Made by a program: the position numbers and the translations under genes. Below, piece by piece: positions 1 to 8,170 of a DNA stretch of 21,206 nt. The stretch covers positions 1 through 21,206 of the forward strand of contig JBCDGZ010000135.1 in NCBI GenBank assembly GCA_038750655.1. Reading direction: 5' to 3'. The DNA comes from JBCDGZ01 sp038750655 (GTDB lineage Bacteria > Bacteroidota > Bacteroidia > Chitinophagales > Saprospiraceae). The notes beneath the pieces are model-generated. The model did no database searches. It was not told the origin of the DNA and saw only the letters and a program-made list of their open reading frames with translations. The first letter of the stretch is position 1. Each line of letters opens with the position of its first letter.

Positions 1-219
1 ATGCAAGATCATCATGCTTGGAAGAAATTATTTGCTAATCCAACTTGGGACAAGATCAAGCCGCTAATTGAAAAAACAATGCTTCATGGAACCACTGTTC
101 CATATAGAAGCGTAAGTTCAAAAGTCATGCAGCATAAAGGATTTTTAATACAGGTAACGTATAAAGAGATTAACGGCCAATTGAGAATTAGCGATGCATG
201 GATAATTACTAGAAGATAG
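1..219 (+). CDS. Toxin module at the C-terminal end of an upstream Rhs protein (5' partial), Ntox35-like
   Basis: The 72 residues match the last 73 residues of the 1608-aa Rhs protein at 8171-12997 at 63 of 72 aligned positions. By analogy this is the toxin tip of another giant Rhs protein whose body lies upstream of the window. The reading frame is open to the first base, so the Met at position 1 need not be a start; a free-standing toxin fragment is the alternative. Visible motifs are HHAWKKLF near the N-terminus, VPYRSV in the middle and a closing QLRISDAWIITR. From memory these resemble the polymorphic toxin type 35 family (predicted RNase of the BECR fold); this was not checked by search. 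Its immunity gene follows after a 93-nt gap containing a hairpin. Confidence 0.75.
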   Translation: MQDHHAWKKLFANPTWDKIKPLIEKTMLHGTTVPYRSVSSKVMQHKGFLIQVTYKEINGQLRISDAWIITRR

Positions 220-230
220 ATGAAGGACTT

Positions 231-268
231 AAGCCAGGTTTTCGATAGGAGAACTTGGCTTAATTTTT
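231..268 (+). terminator. Hairpin plus T-tract between toxin and immunity genes (unit 0)
   Basis: Left arm 231-243 pairs with right arm 249-261 over 13 bp, with a 5-nt loop (gatag), followed by aattttt. Two of the 13 pairs are G-U wobbles. The copy in unit 1 (13007-13047) has Watson-Crick pairs at those same places, so the paired structure is preserved while the left-arm bases differ. The form is that of an intrinsic terminator or attenuator lying between the toxin stop and the immunity start. Whether it stops transcription or protects or limits the mRNA is not shown. Confidence 0.6.
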
Positions 269-312
269 CTGATAAATTTTCTATATTTACTAGGAAGGAA
301 AATAAAGTATTT

Positions 313-735
313 ATGCTTACTAAACTTATTGAGGAGGGGCAATTTGAAAAAGCAGTTGCTGAGCTACAACTTGATGCTATTAAAGATTATCATGAGAACT
401 TACTAGAAGGGGCTTATGATAGCGGCAGTGAAATGTATTATAAGTTTTATAAATATATAATAGAAAATCACGTTGAAACTTCAGAGCTACACTATCAGGC
501 CTCAGAAATGATGTCTACTGCTTTGAACTGGATGCCTAACGGATATAAGATTGCCTATCATCATGCATTAAAGGCATGTGAATTATCTCCTCATGATGTT
601 TCCCTAAAAGAATACTTATTATTCTTTCATGATATTCCAGACCAATTATTATCGGATGAAACTGCTAGAAAGGTAGCTGAGGAAATCTTAGCCATAGACT
701 CCAATAATATTACAGCAAAGAGAGTACTACGATAG
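313..735 (+). CDS. Immunity protein of the unit 0 toxin (140 aa, all-alpha)
   Basis: The protein aligns with the 13090-13509 product over its whole length, with about 116 of 139 residues identical. The frame is open back to an ATG at 220, but that extension runs through the hairpin at 231-261 and has no counterpart in unit 1. ATG 313 aligns exactly with the unit 1 start and has a Shine-Dalgarno-like AGGAAGG at 292-298. The sequence is acidic and predicted helical throughout. Segments such as YYKFYKYIIENH, ASEMMSTALNWMP and AYHHALKACELSPHD suggest stacked helical hairpins of TPR type. No signal peptide is present, so it is cytoplasmic. Its position directly after a toxin tip, conserved in two cassettes, supports the immunity role; the family was not recognised. 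Confidence 0.75.
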   Translation: MLTKLIEEGQFEKAVAELQLDAIKDYHENLLEGAYDSGSEMYYKFYKYIIENHVETSELHYQASEMMSTALNWMPNGYKIAYHHALKACELSPHDVSLKEYLLFFHDIPDQLLSDETARKVAEEILAIDSNNITAKRVLR

Positions 736-1068
736 TTTTCATATTATTATTGATGGACTACTAGCATAAGTGAGCTATTTTTGATAAGTAGAAAACCGCA
801 AACGGTTGATAGAAGAATTATGTTAAAATAAAAAATCTTTATAATCTGAACTTTGATTTTATTGTTAGAAGTACATATATTGCAGTTCTTAAGGCTATAA
901 AACTAGAATAGATTATTACCTACTATTCTTCTCCATTCTTACCAGGCTTAATCAAGCATTACCCCCTCTATATTTTATTGTAGAATAACTTTGACGTTAT
1001 TCCTGTTGTTTGCATTCGCTGTTGTGGATGCACAGATTTGATATTTAAATAACAAAAATAAATAGCAA
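736..1068. other. AT-rich intergenic region before unit 1
   Basis: No gene is visible in these 333 bases. Weak inverted repeats occur at 794-798/803-807 (AACCG, loop CAAA) and 905-911/923-929 (AGAATAG with CTATTCT, 11-nt loop, then a T-rich stretch). Either could mark the end of the immunity transcript, but neither is convincing. The 3' part holds the promoter candidates described separately. The equivalent gap between unit 1 and unit 2 is only 113 bp and shows no obvious sequence match. Confidence 0.5.
983..1002 (+). promoter_or_regulatory. Candidate Bacteroidota -7 element inside an inverted repeat
   Basis: TAACTTTG at 986-993 matches the Bacteroidota -7 consensus TAnnTTTG exactly. It lies inside a perfect 7-bp inverted repeat, GAATAAC (983-989) and GTTATTC (996-1002). 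No good TTTG -33 element is found 17-23 nt upstream. An alternative promoter is TTTG 1009-1012 with CAGATTTG 1033-1040 (20-nt spacer, one mismatch), which would give a short leader before the ATG at 1069. Either could drive the unit 1 cassette; the inverted repeat could be an operator or chance. Confidence 0.3.
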
Positions 1069-1641
1069 ATGAATTCGCAAAACAAATCGCGGAGCACTGC
1101 TCTTATGGGCAGGGTTACGCTGGCTTTGGCTAGCCTCAGCTTCGTTGGAATGATCATTCTATTCCTTTCCCTTTATCCTGATCACTCCAAGATCGCCTAC
1201 GTCCGTACGGATGAAATTCTCAACAAATACCAGGGCATGATAGAAGCCCGCTCTGCCTTTCAGGTCAAAGCTGATGATTGGCAGTCTCGGGTAGATACAC
1301 TGCGAACGGAGCTGGCCGCTTCGGTCAAGGATTATGAGGCGGTGAAGATTTCGCTGACCAATAAGAATCGTACAAAGCGAGAGCAAGAGCTGCAATCTCA
1401 GCAGGATCAACTCTATCGCTATTCGCAGGCTGTGAGTCAAAAGGCCGAAGAGGAGGACCGGAAATTGACCGAAGGGGTCTTATCTCAGATCAATGCTTTT
1501 TTGGAAGTGTACGGTAAGCAACATGGCTACAGCGTTATCTTTGGAGCCAATGGTGCCGGAAATATCGTCTACGGTAATGAGGCTAAAGATTTAACCAATG
1601 AAGTTTTAATTGAATTAAATAAAAGCTATGAAGGCTATTAG
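1069..1641 (+). CDS. Skp/OmpH-like membrane-anchored periplasmic chaperone, unit 1
   Basis: This 190-aa protein has a hydrophobic segment at residues about 16-36, then KIAYVRTDEILNKY (41-54), the usual start of the OmpH/Skp fold. A long charged coiled coil spans about 60-150 (rich in Q, E, K, R). The closing beta part has HGYSVIFGANG (152-162) and NIVYGNEAKDLT (165-176), typical of Bacteroidota OmpH-family proteins. Family knowledge says Skp trimers hold unfolded exported proteins in the periplasm. Here the hydrophobic segment has no clear signal-peptidase site, so it may stay anchored in the inner membrane. It is the first gene of the cassette, and its last 14 bp overlap the lipoprotein gene. 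By hand count it is about 82% identical to the unit 2 copy. Its likely clients are the two giant Rhs-type proteins downstream (inference). Confidence 0.85.
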   Translation: MNSQNKSRSTALMGRVTLALASLSFVGMIILFLSLYPDHSKIAYVRTDEILNKYQGMIEARSAFQVKADDWQSRVDTLRTELAASVKDYEAVKISLTNKNRTKREQELQSQQDQLYRYSQAVSQKAEEEDRKLTEGVLSQINAFLEVYGKQHGYSVIFGANGAGNIVYGNEAKDLTNEVLIELNKSYEGY

Positions 1642-2245
1642 TGTCTCCCTGACGCTGATTGTCTTTTCTCTCTTTATTACAGGCTGCGCTCATCGATTGG
1701 ACTCTGCGGAAGAACTGCGTTCTTTTGTGGCCGATCATAGTAATGGCCTGACGGAAGAAAAGACGTTCGGCGAATTAAATATCCGACTCCGCTACCGACC
1801 CACCGATCTGCTCGTTGATCAGGAGCTGGGGGATGAGGTGGCTACAGCCAGCGAGGTGGAACGCCTGCGCGATCAGTACGACGACTACCTCTATTTTTTG
1901 CTGAGCTATTCGGCGAATGGTAAAGAGGTTGAAGCCTGGCGGGTCAACTCCCAGCAGGAGTTCAGCACGCGCGTACAGGCCCTCGCCTTCGGTATGGCCG
2001 AGCAAGTCAAGCTGAGCAGCAATACCCGAGATTCGATTCCACTAGTCGACTTTATTTACCAACGTACCTTCGGTGGCGGCAGCAGCTCCGACATCCTACT
2101 GGCCTTCGACCGCCAAGCCGCCAAAGATGCCGATTGGCTGAACTTCCGGCTTCAAGACATCGGGCTAGGAGTCGGTACCAACCACTTCCGATTTGACGCA
2201 GCGGCCATCGAGGCCCTACCATCGCTACCCTTTGTACAACCATGA
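1628..2245 (+). CDS. Cassette-linked lipoprotein, unit 1 (unrecognised family)
   Basis: The 205-aa product begins with a lipoprotein signal peptide ending LFITGC, with Cys at residue 20, followed by Ala, so it should be lipidated and sit on the periplasmic side of the inner or outer membrane. The start ATG lies inside the 3' end of the Skp-like gene (14-bp overlap, +1 frame), and the same overlap is kept in unit 2, which points to translational coupling. Conserved stretches between the two copies are RPTDLLV (57-63), QYDDYLYFLLSYSANGKE (83-100) and QRTFGGGSSSD (145-155), the last being the most striking motif. I do not recognise the family. Its fixed place between the Skp-like and giant genes suggests a role in assembly, export or surface display of the Rhs proteins. 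Confidence 0.85.
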   Translation: MKAISVSLTLIVFSLFITGCAHRLDSAEELRSFVADHSNGLTEEKTFGELNIRLRYRPTDLLVDQELGDEVATASEVERLRDQYDDYLYFLLSYSANGKEVEAWRVNSQQEFSTRVQALAFGMAEQVKLSSNTRDSIPLVDFIYQRTFGGGSSSDILLAFDRQAAKDADWLNFRLQDIGLGVGTNHFRFDAAAIEALPSLPFVQP

Positions 2246-2283
2246 TCTCTTTTTTAATCCGTTTATTGTCAAACCAAAATAAC

Positions 2284-5200
2284 ATGAAGTATAAACCTAG
2301 CTTAAGAAAACGAAGAATAGCCATCTTCCTATTGATTACCTTTATGCAGAGCGTTGTCCTCCCTCCGGTCGCCAGCGCGCTGACCTCCGGGCCTACCGCC
2401 CCGGAGACCATGAGCTTCGAACCCGTCGATGCCACCGATATGGTCAACCTGTCGACCGGAGATTTTACCTACAACATCCCGCTGTTGGAAGTCCCTGGCC
2501 CCGAAGGGGGCTACCCCCTCAGCATGGCCTATCACGCGGGTATCCGCCCCCTGGAAGAAGCCTCCTGGGTGGGCCTGGGGTGGAGCCTCTCGCCCGGTGC
2601 CATCAATCGCTCTGTCAACGGCTACCCAGATGACCACAAAAATGTGAATCGTACCGTCGAGGATCGCTGGGATGGCGGTGTCACCAAGACCTACTCGGTG
2701 GGGATCGGTATCGGCATCGCCAACGGCGTTGAGCTGGGGCTGGATATATCAGTATCGAATGATACCTATCGGGGCTTTGGAGGGGACGTCGGCCTCTCAG
2801 CAATGGTAGGACCAAAGTATGGACCGAATGCTAGTGCGGCAGTATCCGTGGGGTCCAATGGTTTTAAGGGCAGTGCCAGCGTCGGAGTGTCTACAAAATC
2901 AGGGATTAAGTTATCGGCTACATTATCTACCGATTTTAAAGGAGGAACGACTTCCTCTTTTAAAGCCTCTATGGGTACTTCAAGGACCTCCGTAGGGATG
3001 TCGCTGAGTTCTGGTCGCCTGAAGCCTTCCCATAAGGTGGGGGGCTTTTCTGGTATTCATCAAAACAATAATTCCGGTAATATTTCGACCGAGACGTCCG
3101 GTTTCAAAGCGAGCATTCCTGTCGCTGGAGTTATCGTTAGCTTAGGAGCTCGACATACCCGCTATTGGATGCACGAAACGGATGTGGTAAAAGTCAACGG
3201 AGTGCTACATGCGGACCAGAGTGATCCTGGTACCTTGGTCGATAAAGTTATCCAGGATGAACACGTCAGTTTCGACTCCTATTCTCTGCACATGACTGAT
3301 GCAGACATCACCGAGCATTTTGATCCAGAGTGGCTACAGGGTGGTAGTTATCCTGCCTATGATAATTACAGTGTCAACGGCCAGGGAATCGGCGGAAATA
3401 TCCAACCCTATATTTTTGAAAATGGATCGTTGTACCGCAAGCAAATTCGTACTGGCCAGGACCAGGATTTAGATCTTTCTTTCTACCACATGCGCCCCTT
3501 TACGAAGAAGGTTAATTTCCGCTTCGTCAATGATTTTTCCAATACACTACAAATCAACCCGCCACCTCTCAATCTGAGCATTACCAATCCAAGCAGTAGC
3601 GCTCAGTCCTTTTCTGTAATCGACAACACGGGCTACAACGCTACCGATCAGCACCTGGCAGGGTCCAAGCATATTGAGTGGTATACTAACCGGCAAATTA
3701 TAGCAAACAATTCCCCCACCTTGATGAATTATCTCGGGCTCTCTAACAGTGATCGAGCTACCCATACGACCACAGATGATATAATGGATCAGATGGGGGG
3801 CGTCAGCATCACTAATGAGAGTGGGGTAACGTACCACTATGCGCTTCCAGTTTATTCTTTTGATGAGTATACCTATACCAAAAAGGTAGATGAGCAAAAT
3901 GTGGACAGTTGGAATAAGCAAATTAATAATACCCCCTATGCCTACACTTGGCTGCTGACCGCCGTCACTGGTCCCGACTATGTAGATAAAAATAACAACC
4001 GTCACGTTGATGAGGGCGATTGGGGGTACTGGGTGGAATTTGAGTATGGCAAGTGGGCGCACGACTACGCCTGGCGCAACCCTGCTAGTGGCACCTTTAA
4101 AGACCTCAATGAGAAATCAGATTCCTATTCTTATGGCAAGAAAAACCTCTATTATCTTGATGCCATTAAAACGCGTACGCACACCGCACTCTTTATCAAA
4201 GATATTCGTAAGGATAGTAAGTCGGTGACCAGTAAAGATGATGGAGGAGCGGAGCCAAGGGAGACGATACTTTGTACACAAGGCGATGTGAATCATACCG
4301 CCTTTACGGAATTGCCTGTCAGTACCATGCGGCTTGATAGAATTCTGCTGTACAAAAATTCGAGTCTCGAAGAAAATAATTTTGATCTCAATACGGTTCG
4401 GCAACACGGTGAATTACCGGGAGATGGTGTATTCTATTTTAGGCCCTGCGATTTTACTTCGTTCACTAAAAACTTTCACTACAGCGACAACGTCCTCGAT
4501 GTCTCTGATATGAATCATTTCAGTATTTTTGGAGCCTCGTCTGATATTTTAAAAAGAATTGAGCTTAATAATAACCACTACGATCTCTGCCCAAATACAG
4601 ACAACAGCTTTAACGAAATCAGTAGCCTGTATTTTTCTGCCCCGCCTACCGTAACCAAGTCGGGTAAACTGACCCTGAAGTCGCTGAAATACGTTGGACG
4701 GAACAACCAGACCATCATGCCGTCGCTGAAATTTACCTATGATTATCCTAATCAGACCCACCATGATTTCAGCGTCAACACATCGTCTGTCATATGGATT
4801 GATGGGGCCAATAACGATTGGATAGGTAAGATTGTAAAGTATACTAAGAATAACTTAGACTACTACGCCTTACTGACAGAGGCTGTTTTCACTTCGACTT
4901 TTTCCTTTATTCCCATTGGCGACAATGCTCCGGTGGTAGGGCATACCAACGGCAGTACCATACCGACTCAATTGGTTAAGACGAAGAATCCACCGTTCGA
5001 AGCCGAGAAGTACGATTACTGGGGGTACTACAAATCCGATTACGATGGTGCCGAGGGCGTCTCGCCCGGAAATGTCGAGCGTATTCCGACTAGTCTATCC
5101 ACCCAATCTACAGATGCCTGGTCATTGTGTGGTATTGAGACCAGCCTGGGAGCTAAGATTGAAATAGCGTACGAGAATAAGATGTACCAGAATAATGTCT

Positions 5201-7491
5201 GGCAAAGGTATGATAAGCTAAACTTAGACGTTGCCACACAGAGCCCCAACCCAATGGAAGTGACTATGAAGTTCCACGAGGATGTTGATTTAGAGGACAT
5301 CTTTTCGGTTGGTGATGTGGTTAAATTTTCGGGCTACACTTATGCACAGACTCCTATTGGCAATGCACCTCTGGCGCTACAGGATGACCTTGACCTTACC
5401 ATACTGTCCGTGAGCAACGACGCTATTGTTGTTCAAAATCCATTTACTGCCTTTACCTTTTTTCTTGGGGTTGGCTTCATCAAATTTATGCGCAGCAATG
5501 CTTCTTTTGGCAATGGTATTCGAACGGCTTCTATTGCCGTGAAAGGAGATGATACGCGAAAGACGATATACAGCTATCAGGACGGCTGTATCAGTTATAA
5601 TCCTTCTTCTCTGGAATACATAGACACTGGATTGAATGCAAATGATGAAGATCCTTACAAGTCTTTATTTCACGAAGACCTCAACTACATCCTCGCCCTG
5701 GCTCGAGAGCTGCCTCCTCCATCAGTCATGTATGGGCAAGTCAGTGTCAGCGAAGAGTATAATGGAATAGCGGTGCCTGGTTCGAATCGCTATACATTTC
5801 AAGTACCGGAGCAAAATATGATTGATATAGAATATACCGCAGTGCAGGGGGCAGATACCAGTAGTGATCCGGATGTTTTTGAGCTTTCCAAGCGAAGAGT
5901 TACCATTAAGGACAAAACCGCTCGTATCGGTAATATGCTTAAGATGGAAGTATTTAATGGCCAGAATATGCTGGTCAGTAAAACAGAACACGACTATACT
6001 GATGATGAAGCCGGTGAGGATGAAACGGACTATGATGCTTACAATGATCAGGGGATCATTCATCAGGCCTTCCACGAGCTGCGCACTAAGTATACGTTCA
6101 ATGGTAATCATCAATACATCAAGGGGGTTGTTAGCGTGCGGAAAGAATTTCCTTCTATCCTGAAAAGCACCACAGGCTACAGCCAAGGTATTACGACGAC
6201 GACTAAGAATATCGATTATGACTTCTACTCTGGTCAATTGATCAATAGCGAAACCAAGAATCAGAAAGGAGAATATTATCGCCAAACTTCTATTCCTGCC
6301 TACAAGAAGTACGATGATATGGGCCTGAAAATTTTCGACGTCAATAAACACCATATGTTATCTCAGACAGCTTACACCCAAACGTCAGAACTGGATGATT
6401 GGGAAGGGAATGTAACGGGTGTGGTTGGTGCAGGTGTGACCATATGGAACGATGACTGGTCTTATCGCTCTATTGGTTCTAATGGCTACACGGATGTCAC
6501 GCCAACTGTTGACAAAGAAAAAGTTTGGCGCAAGCACAAGAGTTATGTTTGGAAATCGGAGCTCAAACCTGATGGTACGCTGAGCGCAGTGCCGGATGTG
6601 GCTGATCAAGATATGAACTGGTCGACGGGACAGCCCACAATTTATCGGTGGGAGGCCGCTAATACGGTCACGCGCTATGATCCGTATTCTAAGGTACTCG
6701 AAGAAAGGGATATAGATGATATTCACGCTGCGCTCAAGATGGGCTATGATGAGTCGATGATCATTGCGATTAACGGCAATGCCAAATACACGGAATTTGC
6801 TTTCTCTGGTGCCGAAGATTATGATGCTTCAACAGGCTACTTTGGTGGGGAGGTTCGCAAAGGAGGTGCTTCTCTGAATACCGTACCTTACCAGCAAGGG
6901 GACAGCCATACTGGCGCGTACGCGCTCAGCCTGGATAATCAAGAAGAAGGCTTTCTTTTCAGAGCACAGATTGGAACCGATGTAGAGGAATTCAACACTC
7001 GCGGTCGCCGCTACCGGGCCAGTGTTTGGTGGCGTCCTAATGCACAGGGAATTGATGCGGATCAAGGGCGTCTATTTTATCGTATCGAAACCGCTGGTGG
7101 CTCGGTACTCAGTACAGGTAGCGGGGTCCTCACGCCGGCATCTGAGCGTAAGGCTGGCGAGTGGCATCAACTCAATCTGGACATTGAAATTCCGTCTGGC
7201 TACAGCGGTAATTACCTCGTTGTCGGCGTCAGCAAGGAAAACAATACTTCCCACGATATTTATTTCGATGACTTCCGCTTCTATCCTTCGGATGCGCCGG
7301 TAACCGCCTACGTCTACGATAAGCTGACCGGGCAGCTCACCTACATTCTGGATGAAAATAATATGTTCACCCAGTTCGAGTACAACGATAGGGGCCAGTT
7401 GATCAAGACCTACTCGGAAACGACCGAAAATCCGACCGGTAAGCGACTGGTTACGGAGACCAAGTACGACTACTACCGCTATCTGGACTAG
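2284..7491 (+). CDS. Giant secreted SpvB/Rhs-like shell protein, unit 1 (1735 aa)
   Basis: ATG 2284 is chosen over the in-frame ATG 2242 because it aligns with the unit 2 start (15082), shares the leader aaaataac, and places a signal peptide at once (basic SLRKRR, hydrophobic core, VASA cleavage near residue 32). Residues about 53-110 carry MVNLSTGDFTYNIPL and SWVGLGWSLSPGAINRS, the N-terminal signature of SpvB/TcdB-like and Bacteroidota Rhs proteins. Residues about 140-290 are a Gly/Ser/Thr-rich run of short alternating beta strands. A conserved block with TWLLTAVTGPDYVDKNNN and YWVEFEYG lies at about 555-590. Residues about 1510-1670 form a jelly-roll or carbohydrate-binding-like domain (YRASVWWRPN, WHQLNLDIEIP, YFDDFRFYP). 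The end is one YD repeat (about 1676-1710: YVYDKLTGQL, FEYNDRGQLIKTY). It has no Rhs core and no toxin tip. It probably provides one half of an Rhs/Tc-B-like shell; that is inference. Confidence 0.85.
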   Translation: MKYKPSLRKRRIAIFLLITFMQSVVLPPVASALTSGPTAPETMSFEPVDATDMVNLSTGDFTYNIPLLEVPGPEGGYPLSMAYHAGIRPLEEASWVGLGWSLSPGAINRSVNGYPDDHKNVNRTVEDRWDGGVTKTYSVGIGIGIANGVELGLDISVSNDTYRGFGGDVGLSAMVGPKYGPNASAAVSVGSNGFKGSASVGVSTKSGIKLSATLSTDFKGGTTSSFKASMGTSRTSVGMSLSSGRLKPSHKVGGFSGIHQNNNSGNISTETSGFKASIPVAGVIVSLGARHTRYWMHETDVVKVNGVLHADQSDPGTLVDKVIQDEHVSFDSYSLHMTDADITEHFDPEWLQGGSYPAYDNYSVNGQGIGGNIQPYIFENGSLYRKQIRTGQDQDLDLSFYHMRPFTKKVNFRFVNDFSNTLQINPPPLNLSITNPSSSAQSFSVIDNTGYNATDQHLAGSKHIEWYTNRQIIANNSPTLMNYLGLSNSDRATHTTTDDIMDQMGGVSITNESGVTYHYALPVYSFDEYTYTKKVDEQNVDSWNKQINNTPYAYTWLLTAVTGPDYVDKNNNRHVDEGDWGYWVEFEYGKWAHDYAWRNPASGTFKDLNEKSDSYSYGKKNLYYLDAIKTRTHTALFIKDIRKDSKSVTSKDDGGAEPRETILCTQGDVNHTAFTELPVSTMRLDRILLYKNSSLEENNFDLNTVRQHGELPGDGVFYFRPCDFTSFTKNFHYSDNVLDVSDMNHFSIFGASSDILKRIELNNNHYDLCPNTDNSFNEISSLYFSAPPTVTKSGKLTLKSLKYVGRNNQTIMPSLKFTYDYPNQTHHDFSVNTSSVIWIDGANNDWIGKIVKYTKNNLDYYALLTEAVFTSTFSFIPIGDNAPVVGHTNGSTIPTQLVKTKNPPFEAEKYDYWGYYKSDYDGAEGVSPGNVERIPTSLSTQSTDAWSLCGIETSLGAKIEIAYENKMYQNNVWQRYDKLNLDVATQSPNPMEVTMKFHEDVDLEDIFSVGDVVKFSGYTYAQTPIGNAPLALQDDLDLTILSVSNDAIVVQNPFTAFTFFLGVGFIKFMRSNASFGNGIRTASIAVKGDDTRKTIYSYQDGCISYNPSSLEYIDTGLNANDEDPYKSLFHEDLNYILALARELPPPSVMYGQVSVSEEYNGIAVPGSNRYTFQVPEQNMIDIEYTAVQGADTSSDPDVFELSKRRVTIKDKTARIGNMLKMEVFNGQNMLVSKTEHDYTDDEAGEDETDYDAYNDQGIIHQAFHELRTKYTFNGNHQYIKGVVSVRKEFPSILKSTTGYSQGITTTTKNIDYDFYSGQLINSETKNQKGEYYRQTSIPAYKKYDDMGLKIFDVNKHHMLSQTAYTQTSELDDWEGNVTGVVGAGVTIWNDDWSYRSIGSNGYTDVTPTVDKEKVWRKHKSYVWKSELKPDGTLSAVPDVADQDMNWSTGQPTIYRWEAANTVTRYDPYSKVLEERDIDDIHAALKMGYDESMIIAINGNAKYTEFAFSGAEDYDASTGYFGGEVRKGGASLNTVPYQQGDSHTGAYALSLDNQEEGFLFRAQIGTDVEEFNTRGRRYRASVWWRPNAQGIDADQGRLFYRIETAGGSVLSTGSGVLTPASERKAGEWHQLNLDIEIPSGYSGNYLVVGVSKENNTSHDIYFDDFRFYPSDAPVTAYVYDKLTGQLTYILDENNMFTQFEYNDRGQLIKTYSETTENPTGKRLVTETKYDYYRYLD

Positions 7492-7536
7492 TAGATCAGC
7501 ACCCTTCTTCATTTTTTAATTACTAATTCAACCATC

Positions 7537-8112
7537 ATGAAATATTATCATTCTTATATCCTCCTCTTACTGCTCAGTTGCTTGAGCGGGTCGTTGAGTG
7601 CGCAGGCTGAAAGTAAAAGTAGCTTGGCTGTGCAGAAAGAAGAGGCAGCGCGGAGCAAGAAAATAATGGGGGAGCCCAATATTGAGCTAGAACTGAAAGA
7701 TGCCCGTAGCCTGACTAAGGCTACGGTGCTCCCCGTGCAAAGTGTTGCTGTACACATGGAGCCGGTGGGCACTGTCGATTTAGATCCTGAGAAGATGCAG
7801 GACAGCAATCCTCAGGACTTGCTGGCCAGCCAAGAGATGAGATGTAATCTCCTCATCGATGTGTTTAACCCTGCGACCATTGCCCGCATTCATGTGAAGC
7901 TGGGCGCTGCGGAGGGCAAGTCGAATTTTGTTAGCCATGCTTTCGAGTTTGACCGTGCTGCGCCTGTGCCCTTTCATTACGCTCGCGATGGAAAGACCAT
8001 TGTACTGAGCCTGGGTAAATACACCAACATGGGGCCTTGCACTGGGCAAGTTATTTTAGAGCATCTCAATGGAAAGCGTTCGGCCCCCCACTACTTTAGT
8101 GCCAAGGGCTGA
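7537..8112 (+). CDS. Small secreted protein between the two giants, unit 1 (191 aa)
   Basis: It starts with a Sec signal peptide (residues 1-24, hydrophobic core LLLLLS, end LSAQA). A polar, variable linker of about 70 residues follows, then a conserved C-terminal part from about residue 100. Conserved motifs there are IARIHVKLGAAEG (115-127), FVSHAFEFDR (131-140), ARDGKTIVLSLGKY (149-162) and QVILEHLNGKRSAP (171-184). The alternating pattern suggests a single beta-sandwich of fibronectin or Ig type. The unit 2 version (178 aa) is diverged in the linker but matches well in the C-terminal domain. It sits 45 bp after one giant gene and 58 bp before the other. The family was not recognised. An adaptor between the two giants is a reasonable guess, no more. 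Confidence 0.8.
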   Translation: MKYYHSYILLLLLSCLSGSLSAQAESKSSLAVQKEEAARSKKIMGEPNIELELKDARSLTKATVLPVQSVAVHMEPVGTVDLDPEKMQDSNPQDLLASQEMRCNLLIDVFNPATIARIHVKLGAAEGKSNFVSHAFEFDRAAPVPFHYARDGKTIVLSLGKYTNMGPCTGQVILEHLNGKRSAPHYFSAKG

Positions 8113-8170
8113 TCCCTAATTTGATCATCAATTCTGGGTAGTCAGTATCCAGAAAATTAAAATAAAAAAC

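Noticed and set aside
220..312. N-terminal extension of the unit 0 immunity protein from ATG 220
   Set aside because: It runs through the toxin-immunity hairpin, and the matching stretch in unit 1 is not an open extension. ATG 313 aligns with the unit 1 start and has a Shine-Dalgarno-like site.
262..312. Separate promoter for the immunity gene (TAnnTTTA at 282-289; similar at 13059-13066)
   Set aside because: The motif departs from the -7 consensus at the last base, the TTG upstream is too far (24-25 nt), and the implied start would fall in the Shine-Dalgarno site.
2242..2283. Upstream start for the unit 1 giant protein overlapping the lipoprotein stop (ATGA)
   Set aside because: The extra 14 residues would precede a complete signal peptide, and the unit 2 protein starts at the position of ATG 2284.
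5722..6354. Long antisense open frame (210 codons) inside the giant gene
   Set aside because: It lies wholly opposite a conserved coding region, has no recognisable domain, and no equivalent of that length is open in unit 2.
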